DNA of 24,819 nucleotides from the NCBI GenBank assembly GCA_024699595.1, contig JAILPG010000246.1:1-24819 (forward strand), given 5' to 3'. Below are positions 15,512 to 21,767 of the stretch, piece after piece. Both the position numbers and the translations under genes were made by a program. Numbering within the stretch: the first letter of the stretch is position 1; the number at the start of each line of letters is the position of its first letter. Source of the DNA: Lachnospiraceae bacterium. GTDB lineage: Bacteria; Bacillota_A; Clostridia; Lachnospirales; Lachnospiraceae. Below the pieces are notes generated by a model. It worked only from the letters and a program-made list of their open reading frames with translations, was not told the origin of the DNA and made no database searches.

Positions 15512-16465
15512 TTATTGTACCACCGTTTCCTCCTTAATGCAAGAAATATTTTCCTGGTCTTTTTTGCGCCCAAAGAAGTTCTTAACGGGATTCTTTACCT
15601 TTTCTTCCATACCCTGTTTCAAGATATCCCTAAGGATCACAAATGCTTCCGCATAGGATTTCTTTCGAAGTTCTTTTCTGGTCTGTGATACATCCGCATT
15701 TAGCAGGTAGTTCTTGGCTATCGCAGCCATACGGAGGGTGGTAAGCGCATTTACCGCTCCCTGTGTTGCTGATGCCGCAACTATTCCAAGCGCCTTACCA
15801 AGCGCACTTTCGGTAGCCATGGGGATGAGTTCCTCAAGATTCATCTCCTCAAGATTTCCGGCGATCAAAGTCATGGATAACACCCTTATATAGAGACCCA
15901 AAACCTGAGCATTGCTTGGCCTGAAACCGCAGATCTCCGTTATCCTCTTTATCAGCGTAAAGTTTGCCGATGCCATTCCAAGCATATCATACACTGAATT
16001 CTGGGAAACAGCGGTGATTATGAATATCTTTTTTGCCGTATCAAATATCTCTCGATTCAGCTCCGGGGCGATCTTTCTGTCGAAAAATTCAATAAGCCTG
16101 TCATCAGTCTCATCTCCCATTTTCAGATATCCCTTAACCTGCTCCCTTTCTTCCTCTGTCAGCTCCACATTCTCAAGGAGATTGTCGGTAAGCCTCCTGC
16201 ACCACTTCCTTCTTGCTGTACCGTCGGCATTATGGAGTTCCTTCAGAGAAAAAATAGGTACAAAAAATACACCGACAAGCGGATATACTATTCCCCCTAA
16301 AACAACGATCGCTATCAGGATGTAAAAAGCTATCTCTAAGATGATATGCTTACCGCCGAGCCTTTCTCCTATCTCAATAGCATTGCTTACAAGGCTCATC
16401 ACCACAAGTATGATAAGCGATACAAACAGTATTATTGTCCATGTATTTGTCTTTTTTTTCTTCAT
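15512..16465 (-). CDS. Membrane protein of the DUF697/YcjF-like type
   Basis: A 317-residue protein with a lysine-rich N-terminus (MKKKKTNTW), two strong membrane helices at about residues 10-28 and 44-72, then a long soluble region. The alpha-helical part from about 140 to 250 (KKIFIITAVSQNSVYDMLGMASANFTLIKRITEICGFRP and later LGKALGIVAASATQGAVNALTTLRMAAIAKNYL) resembles the DUF697 domain found with GTPases and in YcjF/UPF0283 membrane proteins. No GTPase partner is nearby. GAGGG precedes the start. The function is unknown. A terminator follows, so the AAA+ gene downstream probably has its own promoter or is reached by read-through. Family assignment is from pattern only. Confidence 0.75.
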   Translation of the reverse strand: MKKKKTNTWTIILFVSLIILVVMSLVSNAIEIGERLGGKHIILEIAFYILIAIVVLGGIVYPLVGVFFVPIFSLKELHNADGTARRKWCRRLTDNLLENVELTEEEREQVKGYLKMGDETDDRLIEFFDRKIAPELNREIFDTAKKIFIITAVSQNSVYDMLGMASANFTLIKRITEICGFRPSNAQVLGLYIRVLSMTLIAGNLEEMNLEELIPMATESALGKALGIVAASATQGAVNALTTLRMAAIAKNYLLNADVSQTRKELRKKSYAEAFVILRDILKQGMEEKVKNPVKNFFGRKKDQENISCIKEETVVQ

Positions 16466-16529
16466 TTTCCCTCACACCAAAATATTAAAGCGCATATAGC
16501 CGTCACTTAATTAAATCGCATTTTTGTTT

Positions 16530-17171
16530 TTATCTTAAATATCCCCTCACATACTCCGCGACGGCTTTCCCGAGCTTTCTCTGGTTCTCGGCGTCTAAGT
16601 GACAGCCGTCGGAATCACTTGCGGTCGCTATCTGTGATGCGTCTATATAACCGCACTTATAGATATCTGCCAGCTGTTTATACCATTTAGCAAGCTCCTT
16701 TGAGAGCTTTCCTGAGTTTTCGAAACCGAAGCAGTCTCCGAGCCAGGAATCCTTTATCGAATCCGATATATGGGGCGGAGACATGAGTATCACCTTAAAT
16801 CCGTCCTCGCAGCGGAAATGGTTGTAGGATAATACTTTTTCAAGGAAGATCTGCATCTCTCCGGCTATATCCATTGCCGAATATGCAAATTTCCTCTTGC
16901 AGTCATTGGAGCCTAACATTATTATCACAAGATCCAGAGGTTTATGGCTCTCAAGACAGGGGCCTATGTATTTAAGCCCGTTCTTTTCTCCCTCAGCTGG
17001 ATCATCCGAGGCTATGGTGCGGCCGTTCTGACCCTCCTCTATCACTGTATATCCGTCTCCCAGACACTCTTTCATGACCATCGGCCATCTGCTGTCTTCC
17101 GGCAGTCTTATCCTGAGATCAGGATCATATCCCCAGGTCAGTGAATCTCCAAAGCACAGTATCCTTTTCAT
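16530..17171 (-). CDS. SGNH/GDSL-family hydrolase
   Basis: A 213-residue cytoplasmic esterase of the SGNH superfamily. The nucleophile is S10 in FGDSLTWGYD (block I). GQNGRT gives the block II glycine, GSND (87-90, N89) is block III, and D188 with H191 in DGCHLD complete the triad (block V). Length and motif spacing resemble bacterial arylesterase-like members, some of which deacetylate sugars. No signal peptide is present. I start at the ATG at 17171 because AAAGGAGA lies at ideal spacing and the core begins there; the longer frame to 17426 overlaps the ABC gene and has an implausible N-terminus. The gene lies 109 bases after the ABC exporter gene in the same direction. The natural substrate is unknown. 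Confidence 0.92.
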   Translation of the reverse strand: MKRILCFGDSLTWGYDPDLRIRLPEDSRWPMVMKECLGDGYTVIEEGQNGRTIASDDPAEGEKNGLKYIGPCLESHKPLDLVIIMLGSNDCKRKFAYSAMDIAGEMQIFLEKVLSYNHFRCEDGFKVILMSPPHISDSIKDSWLGDCFGFENSGKLSKELAKWYKQLADIYKCGYIDASQIATASDSDGCHLDAENQRKLGKAVAEYVRGYLR

Positions 17172-17280
17172 ATTCTTGTCTCCTTTAGTCTTCTGTCTTA
17201 AGTAACGTCGCAGTGGTATGCTGTATGCTAAACCGCCTTCTTTACCGCCTGCTCTATAACATTTACATCCTGTATCTTTC

Positions 17281-19173
17281 TCAGAATCCGACATCCTCTT
17301 CTTCCACAGTGCCCCAGTAATCGGTTTCCTGGATCTCTGATCCTTCCATATCAAGGACCTGTCTGAACTGTGTCTCATACAGTTCTTTATATATGCCTCC
17401 CTTTTGAAGAAGAGAGTCGTGATCACCCTGTTCTGCGATCACTCCGTCCTTAACCACAAGGATGCAGTCTGCTTTCAGTATCGTTGACAGTCTGTGTGCT
17501 ATCACAATGCTGGTCCTTCCCTGCATTAAAAGCTCGAGAGCATCCTGTATCGCATTTTCGGAGATCGAATCCAGAGCACTGGTAGCCTCGTCAAGGATCA
17601 GGATCTTTGGATCCTTAAGGATCACTCTTGCGATCGAAAGACGCTGTTTTTCACCGCCTGATAACTTGAGTCCTCTGTTTCCGACTATCGTTTCATATCC
17701 GTCGGGCTGATTGATTATGAAATCGTGGATGTTAGCATTTTTGCAGGCTGTGATGAGCTCTTCTTCTGTCGCATCCTCTTTTGCATACAGGAGATTCTCT
17801 CTTATGGTCCCGTTAAAAAGATAGGTTTCCTGCGTGACAACACCGATATTTGAGCGAAGATATGAAAGATCAAAATCCCTAACATCCGTTCCGCCGATCT
17901 TTACGGAACCGTTTAATACATCGTAGAGCCTCGGTATCAGATTGACCACCGTGGATTTTCCCGAACCGGACGGTCCAACGATCGCATACATGCATCCGCC
18001 GGGCACGGTGAAATCTATATCTTTAAGGATAGGTATTTCGGGATCGTAGGAAAAAGACACATGATCATATACTATATCCTTGCAGGTCACATCAGGCTTT
18101 GCCCCGTTTTCGGGACTTACTATCGAGCTCTTCATGTCAAAGTATTCAAATATCCTGGTAAACAGCGCAAGCGACCTTGTAAACTCCACATGGATATTTA
18201 AAAGGCTCTGGACGGGAAAATACAGTCTGTTGATAAGAGCGACCATAGCGGTAATGGTACCGACTGTAAGGCCGGTATCTATATGTGAGATTATGAGGTA
18301 ACCTCCCGTAAAATAGATGAGCAAAGGTCCTACCTGTGTGAACATCCCCATGACTACCCGAAACCAGCTGCCGCTTCTCTGCTCCTTGAGATTCAGCGCC
18401 GTAAGCTCAGAATTGACCTTTTTAAACCGTTCATATTCTTTTTCTTCGCGCGTGAAGAGCTTTACGAGCACGGACCCGCTGACGCTTAAGGATTCATTGA
18501 TAAGCTGGTTCATCTCATCATTTTTTTCCTGGGAATCGGAACGTATCTTCCACTGGTTCTTACCGACACGCTTGGTGGGCAGGATGAGAAGCGGGATGAT
18601 GATGATCCCGACTATCGCAAGCTGCCAGCTCATTGTAAAAAGAGCCACCAGAGTGGTTATGACAGTTGCAGCATTTGATACGATGTTAGAAAGGGTTCCG
18701 GATATGATGGTGCTCACACCGCTTATATCCGTATTCATCCTCGTGATGATATCACCCTGTTTTTCCGTGGTAAAAAAAGAATGCGGCATGTACTGCAGAT
18801 GATGGTACATCTGGTTCTTCATGTCAAAGATTATCTTCTGAGATATCCAGGCATTGATGTAGGATTCCAACACACCTATGATCTGTGAGATGGCAAGAGT
18901 TGCAAATGCCATAAGAAGCAGCCGTATCAGAAGCGTCATATCCTTATTGATAAGTGCTTCATCCACTATCTTTCCGGTGATTATGGATGGCAGCAATCCG
19001 ACCACAGCCGAAAGCAGTATCGCGACAAAAACGAATATGAACTGTATCGAATATGGCTTTAAGTATGCCAGTATCCTCTTTATCAGTGCTTTGTCGACCT
19101 TTGGAAGGTTTTCCTTCTCCTCATCTGTAAGAAATCCACGGGGTCCAAGCCCCCTTGAAGGCGGCTGCGGCAT
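17281..19173 (-). CDS. ABC exporter half-transporter (MdlB/LmrA-like multidrug family)
   Basis: A 630-residue membrane/ATPase fusion. After a proline/glycine-rich N-terminus (MPQPPSRGLGPRGF), six membrane helices span about residues 40-325. The nucleotide-binding domain follows: Walker A GPSGSGKST at 400-408, signature LSGGE at 504-508, Walker B ILILDE at 524-529 with the catalytic E529, and H-loop H560. All ATPase residues are canonical, unlike the exporter half at 211-2058. It could work as a homodimer or pair with a half encoded beyond 19173; no partner is adjacent. GAGGAGAAA gives a strong ribosome site. The substrate is not predictable. Confidence 0.94.
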   Translation of the reverse strand: MPQPPSRGLGPRGFLTDEEKENLPKVDKALIKRILAYLKPYSIQFIFVFVAILLSAVVGLLPSIITGKIVDEALINKDMTLLIRLLLMAFATLAISQIIGVLESYINAWISQKIIFDMKNQMYHHLQYMPHSFFTTEKQGDIITRMNTDISGVSTIISGTLSNIVSNAATVITTLVALFTMSWQLAIVGIIIIPLLILPTKRVGKNQWKIRSDSQEKNDEMNQLINESLSVSGSVLVKLFTREEKEYERFKKVNSELTALNLKEQRSGSWFRVVMGMFTQVGPLLIYFTGGYLIISHIDTGLTVGTITAMVALINRLYFPVQSLLNIHVEFTRSLALFTRIFEYFDMKSSIVSPENGAKPDVTCKDIVYDHVSFSYDPEIPILKDIDFTVPGGCMYAIVGPSGSGKSTVVNLIPRLYDVLNGSVKIGGTDVRDFDLSYLRSNIGVVTQETYLFNGTIRENLLYAKEDATEEELITACKNANIHDFIINQPDGYETIVGNRGLKLSGGEKQRLSIARVILKDPKILILDEATSALDSISENAIQDALELLMQGRTSIVIAHRLSTILKADCILVVKDGVIAEQGDHDSLLQKGGIYKELYETQFRQVLDMEGSEIQETDYWGTVEEEDVGF

Positions 19174-19288
19174 AATATTTCTCCTCTATATTCACGGAAT
19201 ATACATCTTATATATGAAGAGTATCATCTAATGGATAAGTTGTCATCAAAAAAGGGAAAACAATGATGACCAACAGTCTGCTCTGCGA

Positions 19289-19317
19289 TTGAACATAGCC
19301 CTATACTGTATTATAAT
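19289..19317 (+). promoter_or_regulatory. Near-consensus sigma-A promoter for the DUF3298-like/FHA pair
   Basis: TTGAAC (19289-19294) and TATAAT (19312-19317) are separated by exactly 17 bases. Transcription would begin near 19324, leaving a leader of about 130 nt before the ATG at 19457. The leader contains a small hairpin, GCTGAT-TTG-ATCAGC (19394-19408). Confidence 0.75.
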
Positions 19318-19456
19318 TGTGTCGTGATTTTTCATAAGAACATAATGAAAGTTAAGGATTGATAAACCTTATGTACCGGCAGCATAAAGAACCGCTGATT
19401 TGATCAGCATTTCCTGAAATATGCCGGCAATATATCAAAAGAAAGGACAGATATAC

Positions 19457-20836
19457 ATGAAGAAACCGGTTTTTATCATATCGCTTATACTTACGGGATT
19501 AATGTTTTCAGGCTTTGCGGGACCAAAGAAAAAGGCCGCGGAGACTCCTGCTGCCCCGCAGTTTTATATTTCTACGGAGCGTGAAAATGAATACGACGAT
19601 GATGATACTGAGCTTATAGATCACCGTTTTGAACAGATCCACATTGAATATGACGGCGATGACTACGAAGACCTCGAAGAAGCGCTTGACTACGTCAACA
19701 AGGAGATCACAAACGGCGAAAGCATGAACAAGGGATATGAGCTTCAGGACATCAACAAACTGAGCTCAAAAGAGCTTAAGCAGAGAAAGAAGCTTGGATT
19801 TTTCCCGTTTAAGGAAGAATGGAATATATATGTACGAAGAACCGACAACAATATCTTAAGTCTCGTTCGTGAATACCTGACACCCGGGGAGGAGGGTGAC
19901 TACGTTGAGTTTGAGGGATACACCTTCCTTATGGACAGCGGAGAACAGCTTGAGCTTTCAGATATAGTCGATGACGAAGACGCCTTTTATGACATGCTTG
20001 AAAGGGAACTCTCCGTTTTAGTCACCAACCATCAGATGGTATATATGGGCGACTATGATATCGATCTTGTGGATGTAAGACCGGCAATGGATGAGCGGCT
20101 TGATGAACACAGATACAGCTGGGTACTGGATCCTCAGGGTCTTACCTTCTGGTTTAACGATATTAACGCACTCGAGCAGAACACCTGCGTCACCGTTCTC
20201 TTTTCCGATGACACGGACGGAACGGTCTTTAATAAAAAATATGTAAAGCTTACGCCTGATGAGTGGATCATGCAGATACCGGGCAACTACAGCGAGACTG
20301 ATTTTGACTGCGAGGAAGACGGGATTACCGATATCATCAGCTGGATCGCCGCCGATACAACCGACGATGCCGAAATCCCATATCCCTACGGCATTAATGT
20401 GACCTTTGATCACCGTTATTACAATGTCGATGAAATCTGTACTCCAAGTGGTCTTGAATGGGAAAACCATAAAGCAATGTTAGTACACAGAGATAAAAAG
20501 ACTGTACTACTTGTCTCCCATGATGAAGACATATACTCATATATTGACTCATTCACGCTTGGCGATGATAACGTTGAATTCACAGATTACATTTTAGGTG
20601 CACTTGCATGGCCGGACTCATCGGTAGGATATGGAACATATGTCCCGACGGATGTATCGGCAATAAGGGTACAGACCGTACTTGATGCGGAATCTGCCGA
20701 AGACATGGACCCTGAATACTTAGACGTATCTTCCGATGGCACGATGACCGTTACTAAAGACAAAAAGGACAGTTCTTCAGACCAGGATAAGGATAAAAAA
20801 GATTCGACAAAGGACAAGTTAAAGAAGAAAAAATGA
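19457..20836 (+). CDS. Secreted DUF3298-like protein with charged C-terminal tail
   Basis: A 459-residue protein with an N-terminal signal sequence (MKKPVFIISLILTGLMFSGFAG) but no lipobox cysteine, so it is probably exported or membrane-tethered by an uncleaved helix. The middle (about residues 115-265) has the pattern of DUF3298/RsiV-type extracellular domains: NILSLVREYLTPGEEG, FEGYTFLMDSGEQLELSDIV and SWVLDPQGLTFWFNDINAL. A second beta-rich region covers about 275-385. The tail (433-459) is almost entirely Lys/Asp/Ser and may contact the cell wall. The ATG at 19457 is chosen for its signal peptide and AAAGGA site; an in-frame start at 19421 adds 12 polar residues. The FHA gene follows after 41 bases. 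The function is unknown. Confidence 0.75.
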   Translation: MKKPVFIISLILTGLMFSGFAGPKKKAAETPAAPQFYISTERENEYDDDDTELIDHRFEQIHIEYDGDDYEDLEEALDYVNKEITNGESMNKGYELQDINKLSSKELKQRKKLGFFPFKEEWNIYVRRTDNNILSLVREYLTPGEEGDYVEFEGYTFLMDSGEQLELSDIVDDEDAFYDMLERELSVLVTNHQMVYMGDYDIDLVDVRPAMDERLDEHRYSWVLDPQGLTFWFNDINALEQNTCVTVLFSDDTDGTVFNKKYVKLTPDEWIMQIPGNYSETDFDCEEDGITDIISWIAADTTDDAEIPYPYGINVTFDHRYYNVDEICTPSGLEWENHKAMLVHRDKKTVLLVSHDEDIYSYIDSFTLGDDNVEFTDYILGALAWPDSSVGYGTYVPTDVSAIRVQTVLDAESAEDMDPEYLDVSSDGTMTVTKDKKDSSSDQDKDKKDSTKDKLKKKK

Positions 20837-20877
20837 CAGAACCGGAACTTTCTAATGGGTTATAAAGGGTACACTAA

Positions 20878-21324
20878 ATGGATACGGATAACAGTTCAAG
20901 ATTTGATACATCTGTCATAGAGCTTCCCAGGGAACTGATCATAAGAGACGTGGGAAAGAGGATCTTTGTCTGTCAGGGCGATGCCATCAAAGAATACGTC
21001 CTGTCAGGCAAGCAGAAAATAGGACGACCTGTACCGGGCGAGATTCCTGATATCCCGATCGACTGCGAACATGTATCGAGAAAGCACGGTTTCTTTCTTA
21101 CTGATGATGAAAACGCAAGCTATATAGCCGAGGAAACAACCAACGGCATCTTTTTAAACGGCAAGGAGATCGTCGCCTCCGGAAGTGCCGATCTTGAAGA
21201 CGGGGATGAACTTACGATCCCTTCCTGGAAGGACGGTATCAGATCGGATATCCGGATAACCTGTGCCTTTTCCCCGCAAAAAATCGCTTTCTGGGAAAAT
21301 ATCATGAGATCCAGGGAAGGCTGA
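20878..21324 (+). CDS. Small FHA-domain protein
   Basis: A 148-residue cytoplasmic protein made mostly of one forkhead-associated domain, which binds phosphothreonine peptides. The hallmark residues are present: G49-R50 (KIGR), S67xxH70 (VSRKH), N89-G90 and N94-G95 (TTNGIFLNG). Residues 1-30 precede the fold. AAAGGG lies before the ATG. It is encoded 41 bases after the DUF3298-like gene and is probably on the same transcript. No Ser/Thr kinase or phosphatase is encoded nearby, so the partner is unknown. Confidence 0.9.
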   Translation: MDTDNSSRFDTSVIELPRELIIRDVGKRIFVCQGDAIKEYVLSGKQKIGRPVPGEIPDIPIDCEHVSRKHGFFLTDDENASYIAEETTNGIFLNGKEIVASGSADLEDGDELTIPSWKDGIRSDIRITCAFSPQKIAFWENIMRSREG

Positions 21325-21461
21325 TCTAACCATAGCTTTCTTAGAACCCTTCAAAAGGATGCGCAGGTTTTCCTGCAGTAATATCTCTTCGCAAAAAACC
21401 CGCTTTACGGCAGTGTTCATAAGACAGTAACGCAAAATGAGCACTGTCGCGGTGGATTGGC

Positions 21462-21514
21462 AAAAAAATAAGAAGTCTTAAATGAACATACCTTCCAGAC
21501 TTCCTTTTCTTATT
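21462..21514 (-). terminator. Rho-independent terminator, minus strand
   Basis: On the minus strand AATAAGA(AAAG)GAAGTCT (21514-21497) pairs with AGACTTCTTATT (21478-21467), that is two 7-bp blocks with a 4-5-base bulge and an 18-base loop. A run of seven T follows (21468-21462). It lies 17 bases after the stop codon of the remnant at 21531 and would end transcripts coming from it. Confidence 0.75.
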
Positions 21515-21530
21515 AAAATAATGAGATGGT

Positions 21531-21665
21531 TTATGCTTTTACATCCACCTCGCCGCCTATTATCTTGGCAATCCTGCGTTGGGGGGCAACCATATCAACC
21601 ACAATATTAATGGTAGGAACGTTTGGTTGGTTGAACGACCCTCCAAATTTAGAGGGTCGTATTTG
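21531..21665 (-). pseudogene. Possible C-terminal gene remnant
   Basis: An open minus-strand stretch of 44 codons runs from just after an in-frame TGA (21668-21666) to TAA at 21533-21531. Its translation includes FNQPNVPTINIVVDMVAPQ and then RRIAKIIGGEVDVKA, which looks like real protein but lacks a start codon and ribosome site at its head. A terminator follows directly. The simplest reading is the tail of a lost gene. I do not recognise the family, and a chance open frame cannot be excluded. Confidence 0.35.
21635..21660. repeat. Perfect 9-bp hairpin
   Basis: ACGACCCTC (21635-21643) pairs with GAGGGTCGT (21652-21660) around an 8-base AT-rich loop. It lies in the 5' part of the remnant frame. 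No T-run of note follows on either strand. Confidence 0.6.
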
Positions 21666-21683
21666 TCAAAGGCCTATAATGAA

Positions 21684-21712
21684 GAGGGTGGAAGAGCAGA
21701 TCTTCCACCCTC
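21684..21712 (-). terminator. Perfect 12-bp hairpin downstream of the GH5-like gene
   Basis: GAGGGTGGAAGA (21684-21695) pairs without mismatch with TCTTCCACCCTC (21701-21712) around a 5-base loop. It lies 55 bases after the stop of the minus-strand gene ending at 21768. The T-tract is weak on both strands, so it is either an inefficient terminator or a 3'-end stabiliser. Confidence 0.55.
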
Positions 21713-21767
21713 AATCTTTGAGCCATTGATCGGATAATTTTCAGCTATCCTCGATTGATATGCTTGC

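Larger units (their letters stand above)
21325..21767. other. Gene-poor interval between the FHA and GH5-like genes
   Basis: These 443 bases hold no convincing intact gene. From left to right I see a small GCAGG-TTTT-CCTGC hairpin at 21363-21376, a minus-strand terminator (21462-21514), a minus-strand coding remnant (21531-21665) and two strong hairpins (21635-21660 and 21684-21712). Confidence 0.7.

Noticed and set aside
17172..17426. Longer N-terminus for the SGNH hydrolase
   Set aside because: It would overlap the ABC exporter gene by about 146 bases and is low-quality sequence; the ATG at 17171 has an ideal ribosome site.
21154..21444. Minus-strand open frame of 96 codons over the end of the FHA gene
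   Set aside because: Two thirds of it is antisense to the well-supported FHA domain, and no ribosome site or recognisable motif is present.
21526..21729. Plus-strand open frame of 67 codons
   Set aside because: It is antisense to the more protein-like minus-strand remnant, runs through both perfect hairpins and has no ribosome site.
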